Shown here in pieces: positions 12,252 through 21,504 of a stretch of DNA of 64,000 nt. Made by a program: the position numbers and the translations under genes. The stretch is taken from contig NZ_SOAN01000010.1 of the NCBI RefSeq assembly GCF_004364585.1, positions 40,679 to 104,678 of the forward strand. The letters are read 5' to 3'. The notes below the pieces were generated by a model that did no database searches, was not told the DNA's origin, and saw only the letters and a program-made list of their open reading frames with translations. Position 1 is the first letter of the stretch, and each line of letters begins with the position of its first letter. The DNA is from Nesterenkonia aurantiaca (GTDB lineage: Bacteria; Actinomycetota; Actinomycetes; Actinomycetales; Micrococcaceae).

Positions 12252-12257
12252 GCCACC

Positions 12258-13004
12258 ATGGCCGGCTCCACCTTCGCGTCCCGTTCCTATCGTGACGCCG
12301 CGATCATCCTGCGCACCCAGAACCTGGGTGAGGCGGATCGCATCATCACCGCGCTGACCTCGGCGAACGGGCTGGTGCGTGCGGTGGCGAAGGGGGTGCG
12401 CCGCACCTCTTCGAAGTTCGGCGCCACCGTGGAGCCGTTCATGGTGGCAGACGTCCAGTTCGTGCACGGCCGGTCGCTGGACATCGTCACCCAGGCCACC
12501 TCGAAGAACACCTATGGGCCGCCGATCGTGGCCGACTACGACAAGTACATGGCAGCGAGCACCATGGCCGAGACCGCCGAGCGGCTGATGGACGTCGAGT
12601 CCGATCCGGCCTTCGGCGGTGCCCAGTTCCGACTGCTCCACGGCGGGTACTCCGCACTGGCACGCGGAGTCCATCCGGCCGACGTCGTGCTGAACTCCTA
12701 CCTGCTGCGCGCGCTCTCCGCCGCCGGCTGGGCGGTCACCTGGACCGCCTGCGTGGCCTGCGGCAAGCCCGGGGCGCACACCGGCTTCCATCCCGCCGCC
12801 AGCGGTCCGGTCTGCACCGACTGCCGACCCCCGGGCACCCGAACCCTGGACCCGGCCACGGTGGAGCTGCTGCACGCGCTGCAGCACGGGCATTGGGAGC
12901 AGACCCGGTCCTTCCGCAGCGATATTCGGCATGAGGCCACCAATGTGGTGATCAGCTATGCCCAGCACCACCTGGAGCGCCGGCTGAGCTCTCTGGGACT
13001 CTGA
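12258..13004 (+). CDS. recO: DNA repair protein RecO
   Basis: 248 residues, normal length. The N-terminal OB fold begins [20 protein letters not shown] with [12 protein letters not shown], and a zinc-binding region has two CxxC pairs (CVACGKPG and CTDC). RecO anneals SSB-coated DNA and loads RecA with RecR in recombinational repair. It starts at ATG 12258 with no ribosome binding site, in line with a leaderless mRNA. uppS follows, the conserved actinobacterial order. Confidence 0.94.
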   Translation: MAGSTFASRSYRDAAIILRTQNLGEADRIITALTSANGLVRAVAKGVRRTSSKFGATVEPFMVADVQFVHGRSLDIVTQATSKNTYGPPIVADYDKYMAASTMAETAERLMDVESDPAFGGAQFRLLHGGYSALARGVHPADVVLNSYLLRALSAAGWAVTWTACVACGKPGAHTGFHPAASGPVCTDCRPPGTRTLDPATVELLHALQHGHWEQTRSFRSDIRHEATNVVISYAQHHLERRLSSLGL

Positions 13005-13069
13005 ACCCGCCGGCTCGCCACCGCGGGTACGGCGTTGGTCTGCCGACACGACATGGAAGAATGGGAGCC

Positions 13070-13876
13070 ATGTCCCGGCCCACGCATCAGGATCCCACCC
13101 CGCACCCCGACGACGTCTGCGCACCGCGGCTGCCCCCGGAACTGGTGCCGGCCCATGTCGGGATCGTGATGGACGGCAACGGCCGCTGGGCGAACCAGCG
13201 CGGGCTCCCGCGCACCGAGGGTCATCGGGCCGGCGAGGCCGCACTGATGGACGTGATCGCCGGAGCCATGGAGATCGGCGTCCAACACATCAGCGTCTAC
13301 GCCTTCTCCACCGAGAACTGGAAACGCTCACCCGATGAGGTGCGCTTCCTGATGGGCTACTCCCGCGAGGTGCTCCGCCGGCAGCGCGACGTGCTGAACT
13401 CCTGGGGCGTGCGGATCCGATGGAACGGACAGCCCGGACGGCTGTGGCGCTCGGTGATCAAGGAGCTGGAGATCTCTGAGGAGCTGACCCGGAACAACAC
13501 CCGGTTCACCCTGACCATGTGCGTGAACTACGGAGGCCGCGCGGAGATCACCGACGCGGTCAAGCTGATCGCCGCCGAGGTCGCCGCCGGCCGGATGGAC
13601 CCGCGCCGGATCACCGAGCAGACCGTGGCGGCACACCTGGATGAACCCGACCTGCCCGACGTCGACCTCTTCCTGCGCAGCTCCGGGGAGCAGCGCATCT
13701 CGAACTTCCTGCTCTGGCAGTCTGCCTACGCCGAGCTGGTGTTCATGGACGTGCTCTGGCCGGATGTGGACCGCACCACCCTGTGGGAGGCGGTGGAGAT
13801 CTACGCCCGCCGGGACCGCCGCTACGGCGCCGCGGTGGACAGTTTCTCGGCCGGCCGCTCGGCCTCGGGGGCGTAG
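13070..13876 (+). CDS. uppS: Isoprenyl (polyprenyl) diphosphate synthase, cis-type
   Basis: 268 residues from ATG 13070; another in-frame ATG at 13061 would add three residues. The catalytic Asp35 lies in [15 protein letters not shown], and the C-terminal signature is [20 protein letters not shown]. It adds isopentenyl units in cis to make the lipid carrier diphosphate for cell-wall synthesis; chain length cannot be read from sequence. The bases before the start are AAGAAT (13057-13062) then GGGAGCC, either a weak -10 for a leaderless mRNA or a GGGAG binding site. Its last 55 bases overlap the 3' end of the convergent hydrolase gene. Confidence 0.93.
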   Translation: MSRPTHQDPTPHPDDVCAPRLPPELVPAHVGIVMDGNGRWANQRGLPRTEGHRAGEAALMDVIAGAMEIGVQHISVYAFSTENWKRSPDEVRFLMGYSREVLRRQRDVLNSWGVRIRWNGQPGRLWRSVIKELEISEELTRNNTRFTLTMCVNYGGRAEITDAVKLIAAEVAAGRMDPRRITEQTVAAHLDEPDLPDVDLFLRSSGEQRISNFLLWQSAYAELVFMDVLWPDVDRTTLWEAVEIYARRDRRYGAAVDSFSAGRSASGA

Positions 13877-14925
13877 GCCCGCAGCCAGCGCTGAACCTCG
13901 TCCAGCGCCCGGTTGCGCACAGCAGCCTCCGAGGCGAAGACGTCATGGATCGCCCCGTGCACCCGCACCACGGTGACCTGATCGCCGAGCTTCACGGCCC
14001 GGCGAGCCAGCAGCTCCACATCGAGCACCGAATCTGACTCCTGCAGCTCCTGCGTCCAGTGTCGCCGGTAGGCGGTCGCCGTCGAGAGCAGCACCAGGAT
14101 CGGCAGCTGCAGCCCCAGGCCTTCGTGGACCTTCCGGTGACCCACCAGGACCGCGCGCATCCAGCCCACCCGGATCGGAAACGACGTGCGCGGACGCCAC
14201 TTCGGATGCAGCGTCCATTCGCCCCGGGCCTGATCCGAGAGCGTCTGCCAGTAGTTGTCGATGGCCGGAAGCTTCAGCGCCCGAGTGGGGGCGAACTGGC
14301 CCAATGGGGCAAGGATGCCCTCGGTGGCGGTGCGCGCGGCGACGTCGCCGGAGAGCTCCAGCCAGGGGCTGTTGAGCACCAGCGCGCTGATCCGTCCGGG
14401 ATTGCGCTGTGCCCAGAGTGCGGCGACCAGGCCGCCGGTGGAGTGGGCTTCGATGATCGGGGGCGGGGCCTGCGGGTGCATGGCGCGGATCTCGACCAGC
14501 GCGGCGTCGATGTCGGCGTCGTAGGTGCCCAGGTCATCGACGTAGCCCGGGGTCTGCCAGCTGCGCAGACTCCGGCCGTACTTGCGCAGATCCAGCGCGT
14601 AGAACGGGCGACCCCAGCTCTGCCAGCGGCGAGCCATCGGGATGTTGTAGAAATAGTCGGCCCAGCCGTGGATATGCAGCACCGGAGCCAGTTCCGGCGG
14701 GTGGTCCGGCTCCGCCGGGGTGTTGCGCGCAGCGGCCACGGCTTCGGCCTCTCCCGGGCGCTCATCCTGGACCGCCTGCTGTTCCGGGTCGGGGGAGTAG
14801 CTGACCAGCGTCGCGCTGACCGGCCCCTCCTGATCCTCACCGAGCGGAAGCGTCAGCCGCTTGCAGCCCTGGAGGTGATCAGGAGACCAGACACCCACCG
14901 GGGAGTCTTCGAGCAGTTCGTTCAT
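13822..14925 (-). CDS. Alpha/beta hydrolase (serine, monoacylglycerol-lipase-like)
   Basis: 367 residues from ATG 14925 ([11 protein letters not shown]). The fold is shown by the oxyanion strand [13 protein letters not shown], the nucleophile elbow EAHSTGG, the acid region on the strand [13 protein letters not shown] and the late catalytic His in [10 protein letters not shown]. No signal peptide or membrane segment is evident, so it is probably cytosolic. Substrate unknown; the layout (YGRSLR after strand 4, HSTGG) resembles lysophospholipase/monoacylglycerol lipase enzymes. The 3' end runs into uppS on the opposite strand. On the minus strand TAGGAT (14938-14933) ends 7 bases before the ATG, predicting a leaderless mRNA. 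Confidence 0.8.
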   Translation of the reverse strand: MNELLEDSPVGVWSPDHLQGCKRLTLPLGEDQEGPVSATLVSYSPDPEQQAVQDERPGEAEAVAAARNTPAEPDHPPELAPVLHIHGWADYFYNIPMARRWQSWGRPFYALDLRKYGRSLRSWQTPGYVDDLGTYDADIDAALVEIRAMHPQAPPPIIEAHSTGGLVAALWAQRNPGRISALVLNSPWLELSGDVAARTATEGILAPLGQFAPTRALKLPAIDNYWQTLSDQARGEWTLHPKWRPRTSFPIRVGWMRAVLVGHRKVHEGLGLQLPILVLLSTATAYRRHWTQELQESDSVLDVELLARRAVKLGDQVTVVRVHGAIHDVFASEAAVRNRALDEVQRWLRAYAPEAERPAEKLSTAAP

Positions 14926-14932
14926 AATTCCC

Positions 14933-14972
14933 ATCCTATGAGCCAACGTTGCGCGGACCGGCATCCTAGGAT
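14933..14972. promoter_or_regulatory. Divergent leaderless promoters of the hydrolase gene and pyrD
   Basis: Two TAGGAT boxes face away from each other: 14938-14933 on the minus strand, 7 bases before ATG 14925, and 14967-14972 on the plus strand, 7 bases before ATG 14980. The plus-strand box sits in a 12-base perfect palindrome CATCCTAGGATG (14963-14974). The whole intergenic region is only 54 bases, so the -35 regions of the two promoters must overlap. Confidence 0.65.
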
Positions 14973-14979
14973 GGGAGCC

Positions 14980-16053
14980 ATGTACCGCTTCGTCTTCAAG
15001 ACCGTGTTCACCCGGATCGATCCCGAGCAGGCCCACCACCTGGTCATCTCCGGGCTGCGGCTCGGCACGCGCATCGGGGCCGGCAGGGTGCTGGAGCGGC
15101 TCTGCCGCCCGGCGGAGTCGCTGCAGGTCCGAGCGCTGGGCCTGGTCTGGCCCTCACCCTTCGGCCTGGCCGCAGGCTTCGACAAGGGCGCCACCTCGGT
15201 GCTCCCGCTGGCGAACCTGGGATTCGGGCATATCGAAATCGGCACCGTGACCGCCGCCGCGCAGCCGGGAAACCCGAGGCAGCGGCTGTTCCGACTGGTC
15301 AGAGACCGCGCGCTGATCAACCGCATGGGATTCAACAACGACGGCGCCGCCGCGGTCCGCCCGCGTCTGGAGGAGATCCGCTCTCAGATCGCCGAGTTGA
15401 AGCGGGCCGGACGCCACGTTCCGGTGATCGGGGTCAACATCGGCAAGACCAAGGTCACCCCGCTCGAGGAGGCCACCGAGGACTACCTGATCTCCACTCG
15501 GACCCTGGCGCCGGTGGCGGACTACCTCGTGGTCAACGTGTCCTCGCCGAACACCCCCGGGCTGCGCCAGCTCCAAGACATCACCTCGCTGCGCCCGCTG
15601 CTCGCCGCGGTGGGCGCCGCCGCCGATGAGGCTGCGCAGCGCCACGTGCCGCTGCTGGTGAAGATCGCCCCCGATCTGGCCGACGCCGACGTCGACGCGG
15701 TGGCCGAGCTGGTGAGCGATCTGGGACTGGACGGAGTGATCGCGACGAACACCACGATCTCCCGGGAAGGGCTGCAGAGTGACCCGGCGCAGGTGCAGGC
15801 CGCCGGGGCCGGCGGGCTCAGCGGTCCGGTGCTCGCAGAACGGTCCAAACAGGTGCTGATCCGACTGCGCGCCGCGCTGCCGCGCACCACCACGATTATC
15901 TCCGTCGGTGGTGTGAGCACCGGGGCAGAGGTCGCCGAACGGCTCGCACTCGGAGCCGACCTGGTCCAGGGCTACACGGCCTTCGTCTACGAGGGCCCCT
16001 TATGGGTCCGGCGGATCAACCGTGACCTGCGCTCCGCGCTGCGAAGCGGCTGA
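14980..16053 (+). CDS. pyrD: Dihydroorotate dehydrogenase (quinone), class 2
   Basis: 357 residues from ATG 14980 (MYRFVFKTVFTRIDPEQ); an open frame continues far upstream but overlaps the hydrolase gene. Class 2 marks are the N-terminal membrane-associating extension, PFGLAAGFDKG, NRMGFNNDG, NVSSPNTPGLRQLQ with the catalytic Ser region, and ATNTTISREGL. It oxidises dihydroorotate to orotate and passes electrons to the quinone pool at the membrane. It stands apart from the pyr operon at 40.6-49.8 kb, as is usual for actinobacteria. Confidence 0.96.
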   Translation: MYRFVFKTVFTRIDPEQAHHLVISGLRLGTRIGAGRVLERLCRPAESLQVRALGLVWPSPFGLAAGFDKGATSVLPLANLGFGHIEIGTVTAAAQPGNPRQRLFRLVRDRALINRMGFNNDGAAAVRPRLEEIRSQIAELKRAGRHVPVIGVNIGKTKVTPLEEATEDYLISTRTLAPVADYLVVNVSSPNTPGLRQLQDITSLRPLLAAVGAAADEAAQRHVPLLVKIAPDLADADVDAVAELVSDLGLDGVIATNTTISREGLQSDPAQVQAAGAGGLSGPVLAERSKQVLIRLRAALPRTTTIISVGGVSTGAEVAERLALGADLVQGYTAFVYEGPLWVRRINRDLRSALRSG

Positions 16054-16100
16054 TGTTGCCGCTGATGTCGCCACTCATGTTGCAGTTGCGAAGCGGCTGA
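16041..16100 (+). repeat. 13-bp direct repeat at the pyrD end
   Basis: GCGAAGCGGCTGA occurs at 16041-16053, where it includes the pyrD stop codon, and again at 16088-16100. The second copy is non-coding and carries the same in-frame-looking end, consistent with a small local duplication. Confidence 0.6.
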
Positions 16101-16121
16101 AGTCCCGCCGAGGCTGCAGGC

Positions 16122-16730
16122 TCAGGCGGGGAAGTGGCCCCGGGAGACCAGAGGCTTGGGCAGGCGGAGCCGACGGATCTGCAGTGAGCGCATTGCGGCG
16201 TAGAACGGAAGACCGCGTTCGCGGTTCTCGACACCGAACTTGGCGTCGATCTTCTTACGCACGACGCGCCCGACCCACACGGCCTCCACGAGCACGGCGA
16301 GGACGAAGAGCCACAGGATCTGGCTGACGATGATGCGCATCTCTTGGTTCATGACGAAGGATGCGAAGAGGAAGACCAGCACCAGGACGAGCATCCACTC
16401 ACCGATGCCGAATCGTGCATCGACATAGTCCCGGACGTAGCGACGCTGCGGACCACGGTCACGGGCCGGAAGATACTTCTCCTCACCGGTCTCCATCGCC
16501 CGGCGCATCTTCACCCGCTGATCGGCCATCTGCTGGCGCTGCGCGGCGCGGGCGACCTTCCGGTCGTTCTGCACCAGCGGCCGTTTGCGGGCCGCCTGCT
16601 GCTGGCTGCGCTTTGGTGTCGGCACACCCTTCTTCTCAGGCTGGCGCTTGGTGGTCTGGGCCTGCTCGCGGGCAGCCGCGGCCTCGGCTTCGGCAATATT
16701 CTCGGCGGAGTTTCTCTTACGTCCTAGCAC
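16122..16730 (-). CDS. DUF3043 family membrane protein
   Basis: 202 residues from GTG 16730 (MLGRKRNSAENIAEAE). The N-terminal 110 residues are highly charged and Gln/Lys/Ala-rich (QTTKRQPEKKG, RSQQQAARKRP). Then comes the conserved DUF3043 core with GPQRRYVRDYVDARF, two transmembrane segments (EWMLVLVLVFLFASFV and SQILWLFVLAVLVEAVWV), and a basic C-terminus. It is an actinobacterial family of unknown role, usually beside erpA/ctaC as here. TACACT (16742-16737) ends 6 bases before the GTG, which both supports this start and predicts a leaderless mRNA. Confidence 0.85.
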   Translation of the reverse strand: MLGRKRNSAENIAEAEAAAAREQAQTTKRQPEKKGVPTPKRSQQQAARKRPLVQNDRKVARAAQRQQMADQRVKMRRAMETGEEKYLPARDRGPQRRYVRDYVDARFGIGEWMLVLVLVFLFASFVMNQEMRIIVSQILWLFVLAVLVEAVWVGRVVRKKIDAKFGVENRERGLPFYAAMRSLQIRRLRLPKPLVSRGHFPA

Positions 16731-16860
16731 CCTGCCAGTGTAGCGGGAATAATGGGGCCGGACCCTGCAACGTGCTGGGCCGACGGGAATGAACCTCGTG
16801 GCCCCTGGCGTTGTTACCGTAGAGCACAGGCCTGCCGCTACAACGAGAGAGGTGTATTCC

Positions 16861-17277
16861 ATGAGCACCACCACCCAGGACACCGCCGCCGGATCCGCTG
16901 CTGAGTCCGCATCAGCCGAGATCACCGGATCCGCCGTCGATGGCTTCAAGACCCACCAGGTCGAACTCAGCGGTACTGCCGCTGAGAAGGTCTCCTCGCT
17001 GCTTCAGCAGGAGGGACGTGAAGATCTCCGGCTGCGCGTGGCCGTGCAGCCCGGAGGCTGCTCCGGATTGATCTATCAGCTCTACTTCGACGAGCGCGTG
17101 CTCGATGGAGACGCACTGCGCGACTTCAGCGGTGTCGAGGTCGTCGTGGACAAGATGAGCGTGCCCTACCTCGAGGGCGCGAAGATCGACTTCGAGGATT
17201 CGATCTCCAAGCAGGGGTTCACCATCGACAACCCCAACGCCGGCGGCTCCTGCGCCTGCGGCGACTCCTTCCACTGA
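16861..17277 (+). CDS. erpA: Iron-sulfur cluster insertion protein (HesB/IscA/ErpA family)
   Basis: 138 residues from ATG 16861, preceded by GAGAGAGG. An upstream in-frame ATG at 16789 would add 24 residues lacking family similarity. The three conserved Cys of A-type Fe-S carriers are C67 (PGGCSG), C131 and C133 (SCACGDSF). The first 27 residues are an Ala/Ser/Thr-rich extension. It probably delivers Fe-S clusters to targets such as the Rieske protein encoded downstream. A possible -10 box is TACCGT (16815-16820). A strong terminator lies 130 bases after the stop. Confidence 0.93.
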   Translation: MSTTTQDTAAGSAAESASAEITGSAVDGFKTHQVELSGTAAEKVSSLLQQEGREDLRLRVAVQPGGCSGLIYQLYFDERVLDGDALRDFSGVEVVVDKMSVPYLEGAKIDFEDSISKQGFTIDNPNAGGSCACGDSFH

Positions 17278-17651
17278 TCGAGTTCCGCAGCACCCCGCTG
17301 GGCGCCGCGATCAGGGTCTGAGGCTGGACTCCTGCCCGGTCAGCTGGGTCACAACGTCACAAAGCAGTCATATCGGCGGCGGATTCACTGTCTGCCGGCC
17401 CGAGCGAAACTCCGCTTCTCCCGTTTTCTACACGGGGTAGAAGCGGAGTTTTCTCGTCTCCAGGGCTCGGTGGGGGACTCGAAGGAGCAGATCAGTTGCG
17501 CCGGCCGCGGGTGTCCGTCCTCCCTGTCCTCTACAGGACGTAGTAGTCTGGAGCGCGAAGCGTCCATGGTGGTTCGATCTCTGCGCACAGCGCGGTCAGC
17601 GGGTCACGGAGAACGCAACATTCGCACATCGAGATAGAGGAAGGGCCGTCT
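17278..17651 (+). other. 374-bp intergenic region erpA-ctaC
   Basis: It holds a strong bidirectional terminator at 17407-17451. After that comes a small hairpin GTCCT/AGGAC (17526-17530 with 17535-17539), then a candidate -10 box TAGTCT (17544-17549) for ctaC, giving a leader of about 95 bases. AGGAAGGG (17638-17646) is the ctaC ribosome binding site. No tRNA, small ORF or other conserved element could be recognised in the first 130 bases. Confidence 0.5.
17407..17451. terminator. Bidirectional intrinsic terminator after erpA
   Basis: AAACTCCGCTTCT (17407-17419) pairs perfectly over 13 bases with AGAAGCGGAGTTT (17439-17451), and CCCG/CGGG extends the stem inside the loop. A T-rich run follows (TTTTCT), and an A run precedes on the other strand. 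Confidence 0.9.
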
Positions 17652-18527
17652 GTGAGTTCGCATAAACGAACCGGCAGCCGAGGCCGTGCATTGAAGTCAG
17701 TTGCACTGGCCAGCGCGGCGGCACTGGTGTTCAGCGCCTGCTCGGAAGAGCAGCCTGTACAACGAGGATGGCTCCCGGGCAGCCGGGACACCACCAGCAA
17801 CACGGCCGAGATCACTGACCTGTGGGTCAACTCTTGGATCGCGGCGCTGATCGTCGGCCTGATCACCTGGGCATTGATGCTCTGGTGCATGGTGGCCTAC
17901 CGCCGTCGCAAGGGGGAGACCGGCTACCCGCGTCAGCTCGCGTACAACGTGCCGCTGGAGATCATGTACACCATCGTCCCACTGGTCATGGTGGGCGTGC
18001 TGTTCTTCTACACCAACGAGGTCCAGCGCTCGGTCGATGAGCCCTACACCGATCCTGATCTGGTCGTCGATGTCCGAGGCAAGCAGTGGGCCTGGGACTT
18101 CAACTACAACTACGACGGCGAGGAGCGCTACTTCGCCGGCGTCCAGGCCGAGCTCACCGGTGAGGAGGGTGTGCGCGAGACGCTGCCCACCCTCTACCTC
18201 CCGGTGGACCAGCCCGTGACCTTCGAGCTGAACGCCCGCGACGTCATCCACTCCTTCTGGATCCCCGCCTTCCTGCAGAAGCGCGACATGATCCCGGGTC
18301 GCACCAATGAGATCCACCTGACCCCTCAGGAGCTCGGCAGCTTTGACGGCAAATGTGCCGAGCTCTGCGGCGAGTACCACTCGGAGATGCTCTTCAATGT
18401 GGAGGTCGTCACCGAGGAAGAGTTCCGTGACTACCTCGAGACCCTGCCCGAGGGTCAGCTCGGCGACGAGTATGACCGCAATCCAAACCTCCACGAAAAT
18501 GTGGCCGGAACTGAAGGGGACGACTGA
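17652..18527 (+). CDS. ctaC: Cytochrome c oxidase subunit II (aa3 type)
   Basis: 291 residues from GTG 17652. A lipoprotein signal sequence ends in LVFSAC with the modifiable Cys30. Two transmembrane helices follow (about 58-83 and 102-122). The extracytoplasmic domain carries the CuA ligands His200, Cys235, Glu237, Cys239, His243 and Met246 ([14 protein letters not shown]). It accepts electrons from the bc complex; in actinobacteria the donor is the diheme QcrC encoded at 23.5 kb. ctaD starts 2 bases after the stop. Confidence 0.97.
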   Translation: MSSHKRTGSRGRALKSVALASAAALVFSACSEEQPVQRGWLPGSRDTTSNTAEITDLWVNSWIAALIVGLITWALMLWCMVAYRRRKGETGYPRQLAYNVPLEIMYTIVPLVMVGVLFFYTNEVQRSVDEPYTDPDLVVDVRGKQWAWDFNYNYDGEERYFAGVQAELTGEEGVRETLPTLYLPVDQPVTFELNARDVIHSFWIPAFLQKRDMIPGRTNEIHLTPQELGSFDGKCAELCGEYHSEMLFNVEVVTEEEFRDYLETLPEGQLGDEYDRNPNLHENVAGTEGDD

Positions 18528-18529
18528 CA

Positions 18530-20254
18530 GTGGCGACCCTCGAATACACAGCCGACGAAGCGCGTGAGGTCTCGCGCGTCGTCCCCCGCTCCAAGGGGAA
18601 GATCGTCGTCAGCTGGCTGACGACCACCGATCACAAGGTGATCGGTTACATGTACCTGATCACCTCCTTCCTGTTCTTCTGCGTCGGCGGCGTCATGGCG
18701 CTGCTGATCCGTGCGGAGCTCTTCGAGCCCGGCATGCAGCTGCTGCAGACCAAGGAGCAGTACAACCAGCTCTTCACCATGCACGGCACCGTCATGCTGC
18801 TGATGTTCGCGACGCCGCTGTTCGCCGGCTTCGCCAACGTGATCATGCCGCTGCAGATCGGCGCACCCGACGTCGCGTTCCCGCGGTTGAACGCGCTGGC
18901 CTTCTGGTTCTTCCTCTTCGGCGCCCTGGTCGCCATGGCAGGCTTCCTCACCCCACAGGGTGCGGCCTCCTTCGGCTGGTTCGCCTACGCTCCGCTCTCG
19001 GACACCACGTATTCCCCGGGCGTCGGTGGAGACCTATGGGTCTTCGGTCTGGCGCTGACCGGCTTCGGCACGATCATGGGTGGTGTCAACTTCATCACCA
19101 CGATCCTGTGCATGCGCGCACCGGGCATGACCATGTGGCGGATGCCGATCTTCGTGTGGAACACGCTGATCACCTCGATCCTGGTCCTGATGGCCTTCCC
19201 GCCGCTGGCGGCAGCGCTCTTCGGACTCGGCCTCGACCGGCGGTTCGGCGGTCACATCTTCGATCCCGAAGCCGGTGGTGCGGTCCTCTGGCAGCACCTG
19301 TTCTGGTTCTTCGGACACCCGGAGGTCTACATCATCGCGCTGCCGTTCTTCGGCATCGTCTCCGAGATCCTGCCGGTCTTCAGCCGCAAACCGATCTTCG
19401 GCTATAAGGGCCTGGTCTACGCCACCATCGCCATCGCCGCCCTCTCGGTGACCGTGTGGGCCCACCACATGTATGTCACCGGGGCCGTGCTGCTGCCGTT
19501 CTTCGCGCTGATGACCATGCTGATCGCGGTGCCCACAGGGGTGAAGTTCTTCAACTGGATCGGCACGCTCTGGCGAGGGTCGCTGACCTTCGAGACGCCG
19601 ATGCTCTGGAGCCTCGGATTCCTGGTGACCTTCCTCTTCGGCGGACTCACCGGCATCATCCTGGCCGCCCCGCCGCTGAACTTCCACCTCTCGGACACCT
19701 ACTTCGTGGTCGCGCACTTCCACTACGTGGTCTTCGGCACCGTGGTCTTCGCGATGTTCGCAGGCTTCTACTTCTGGTGGCCCAAGTGGACCGGCAAGAT
19801 GCTCAACGAGCGTCTGGGCAAGATCAACTTCTGGATGCTCTTCGTCGGCTTCCACGGCACCTTCATGATCCAGCACTGGCTGGGCGTCATGGGCATGCCG
19901 CGTCGTTACGCGGACTACATGGTCGAAGACGGGTTCACCACCATGAACCAGTTCTCCACCGTGTTCTCGATGCTGCTCGGCGCCTCGCTGATCCCGTTCT
20001 TCTGGAACGTCTGGATCACCTCACGCAAGGGCAAGAAGGTGCTGGTGGACGACCCGTGGGGCTTCGGCGGCTCGCTCGAGTGGGCGACCTCCTGCCCACC
20101 GCCGCGGCACAACTTCTATTCGCTGCCGCGCATCCGCTCCGAGCGTCCTGCGCTGGATCTGCACCACCCTGAGCTCGCTGACCGGCACACGCTGCAGACG
20201 CCTGCGGGCAAGATCTTCGGCCCGGCAGATCAGTCGGACAAGGAAGGCGTCTGA
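18530..20254 (+). CDS. ctaD: Cytochrome c oxidase subunit I (aa3 type)
   Basis: 574 residues, about twelve transmembrane helices. Haem and CuB ligands are recognisable: [10 protein letters not shown] (low-spin haem His), [14 protein letters not shown] with the His-Tyr pair, WAHHMYV for CuB, and [13 protein letters not shown] for the haem a3 and a His ligands. It reduces O2 to water and pumps protons. It starts at GTG 18530, two bases after ctaC, and its TGA overlaps the ctaF ATG by one base. Confidence 0.97.
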   Translation: MATLEYTADEAREVSRVVPRSKGKIVVSWLTTTDHKVIGYMYLITSFLFFCVGGVMALLIRAELFEPGMQLLQTKEQYNQLFTMHGTVMLLMFATPLFAGFANVIMPLQIGAPDVAFPRLNALAFWFFLFGALVAMAGFLTPQGAASFGWFAYAPLSDTTYSPGVGGDLWVFGLALTGFGTIMGGVNFITTILCMRAPGMTMWRMPIFVWNTLITSILVLMAFPPLAAALFGLGLDRRFGGHIFDPEAGGAVLWQHLFWFFGHPEVYIIALPFFGIVSEILPVFSRKPIFGYKGLVYATIAIAALSVTVWAHHMYVTGAVLLPFFALMTMLIAVPTGVKFFNWIGTLWRGSLTFETPMLWSLGFLVTFLFGGLTGIILAAPPLNFHLSDTYFVVAHFHYVVFGTVVFAMFAGFYFWWPKWTGKMLNERLGKINFWMLFVGFHGTFMIQHWLGVMGMPRRYADYMVEDGFTTMNQFSTVFSMLLGASLIPFFWNVWITSRKGKKVLVDDPWGFGGSLEWATSCPPPRHNFYSLPRIRSERPALDLHHPELADRHTLQTPAGKIFGPADQSDKEGV

Positions 20255-20655
20255 TGAAGGCAAATATCGGATTGTTCCTGGGCCTGGGCATCTTCGTGTT
20301 CATCGTGGCCTTCATCTACGGCTTCTGGAGCGGATGGTCAGACATGGCCGGATTCCCGCTGCTGCTGCTCACCGCGGGCATGGGCTTCATGCTCTGGTTC
20401 TACCTGCGCATGGTGGCGAAGAACCATGACGTGCTCGACGGGGACAACCCCGAGGGCGAGATCGAGCACATGGCCGGCAACTACGGGGAGTTCGCTCCGT
20501 GGAGCTGGTGGCCGCTGGGCCTCGGCTTCTCCGCAGCGTTCGCATTTTTCGGGCTGGCCATCGACTGGTGGGTGTTCTTCCTCGCCCTGATCCCGGGCCT
20601 GTTCTTCATCACCGGCTGGGTGATGGAGTTCAACCGGAAGCGCTACGCGCACTGA
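20254..20655 (+). CDS. ctaF: Cytochrome c oxidase subunit IV, actinobacterial type
   Basis: 133 residues with four predicted transmembrane helices (near 4-24, 29-51, 84-104, 107-126) and the conserved loop EHMAGNYGEFAPWSWWPLGLG typical of the actinobacterial subunit. It is coupled to ctaD (TGATG overlap). It is a structural subunit of the aa3 oxidase in the bc1-aa3 supercomplex. A terminator follows 20 bases after the stop, closing the ctaCDF operon. Confidence 0.94.
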   Translation: MKANIGLFLGLGIFVFIVAFIYGFWSGWSDMAGFPLLLLTAGMGFMLWFYLRMVAKNHDVLDGDNPEGEIEHMAGNYGEFAPWSWWPLGLGFSAAFAFFGLAIDWWVFFLALIPGLFFITGWVMEFNRKRYAH

Positions 20656-20675
20656 TCCACACCGACACACGTCTC

Positions 20676-20717
20676 AGGAAGGCCCGCCGTGAGCATCGAC
20701 TCGCGGCGGGCCTTCCT
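20676..20717 (+). terminator. Terminator hairpin after ctaF
   Basis: AGGAAGGCCCGCCG (20676-20689) pairs perfectly over 14 bases with CGGCGGGCCTTCCT (20704-20717) around a 14-base loop. The downstream T tract is weak. Confidence 0.85.
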
Positions 20718-20771
20718 GTATCCCGGAGCAGGACGTGGCGGGCCTCGTCTCTCGGCGCACGAGGTGATGCG

Positions 20772-20777
20772 TAGAAT
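20772..20777 (+). promoter_or_regulatory. -10 box of def
   Basis: TAGAAT ends 7 bases before ATG 20785, predicting a leaderless def mRNA and supporting that start over in-frame upstream codons. Confidence 0.6.
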
Positions 20778-20784
20778 TCTGGCT

Positions 20785-21504
20785 ATGACGATCCGCCCCA
20801 TCACGATCCACGGTGAACCAGTCCTGCATCGACGCGCGCAGGAGGTCGAGCGCATCGACGACTCCATCCGCGAGCTCGTGGCCGACATGATCGAGACCCA
20901 GGACGCCGCCCACGGTGTCGGGCTGGCGGCCCCGCAGGTCGGCGTCGGGCTGCGCATCTTCACCTACAGCTTCGCCGACTCCGGGGATCAGCCCTCCCGC
21001 GCAGTGATCATCAACCCGCGGCTGCGCCTGATCGGCAAGGTCTCCAAGGAGTCGGCTGACCCGGAGGAGGAGTCCGAGGGCTGCCTGTCAGCCCCGGGGT
21101 ACAACTACCCGCTCAAGCGCAGCGAGCACGTGGAGATCACCGGCCTCGACCTGCGCGGGGAGCCGCTGCGGTTCGAGGCCACCGGCTGGTTCGCCCGGAT
21201 CCTGCAGCACGAATACGACCACCTCGACGGCTATCTCTACGTCAACCGGCTCGACCCGAAATGGGCTCGGCGCTGGAAGAAGGCCGTGAAGAAGGAGGGC
21301 TGGAACCAGCCCGGGCTGACCTGGCTGCCCGGGGTCGACCCCGACCCGTTCGGCCATGACGAGCCCGAGGACCTTGCCGAGCCGGAGGGACTGGTCGAGC
21401 CGGAGAACCTTGCCGAGCCGGAGGGGCTGGTCGAGCACGACGGCGCAGGTCAGTCGAAGGGCACCGGCTCTGCGGAGCGGGGTTTCAGCTCATACCCTGG
21501 CTGA
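20785..21504 (+). CDS. def: Peptide deformylase
   Basis: 239 residues from ATG 20785. The three metal-site motifs are present: GVGLAAPQVG, EGCLSAPG and QHEYDHLDG. It removes the formyl group from nascent N-terminal Met. The catalytic core ends near residue 185; the remaining 50 residues form an acidic tail containing a duplicated 12-residue unit (LAEPEGLVE twice) that is not part of the family domain. The last 20 bases overlap the 3' end of trpD on the other strand. Its position between ctaF and trpD separates the two halves of the respiratory cluster. Confidence 0.93.
   Translation: MTIRPITIHGEPVLHRRAQEVERIDDSIRELVADMIETQDAAHGVGLAAPQVGVGLRIFTYSFADSGDQPSRAVIINPRLRLIGKVSKESADPEEESEGCLSAPGYNYPLKRSEHVEITGLDLRGEPLRFEATGWFARILQHEYDHLDGYLYVNRLDPKWARRWKKAVKKEGWNQPGLTWLPGVDPDPFGHDEPEDLAEPEGLVEPENLAEPEGLVEHDGAGQSKGTGSAERGFSSYPG
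21372..21436 (+). repeat. Duplicated 36-bp unit in the def 3' end
   Basis: A 29-base match (CCTTGCCGAGCCGGAGGG..., one mismatch) occurs at 21372-21400 and 21408-21436, spaced at 36 bases, keeping frame and encoding LAEPEGLVE twice. Confidence 0.85.

Noticed and set aside
12153..12257. Intrinsic terminator after leuA
   Set aside because: The palindromes are short, loop-less in DNA form and lack a T run; described as a repeat instead.
14059..14979. A 300-codon N-terminal extension of pyrD
   Set aside because: It runs antisense through the hydrolase gene, has random composition, and the family start MYRFVF at 14980 has a promoter at the right distance.
17278..17651. A tRNA or small RNA gene in the erpA-ctaC gap
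   Set aside because: No cloverleaf or conserved T-loop sequence could be found; only a terminator and a promoter-like hexamer are supported.
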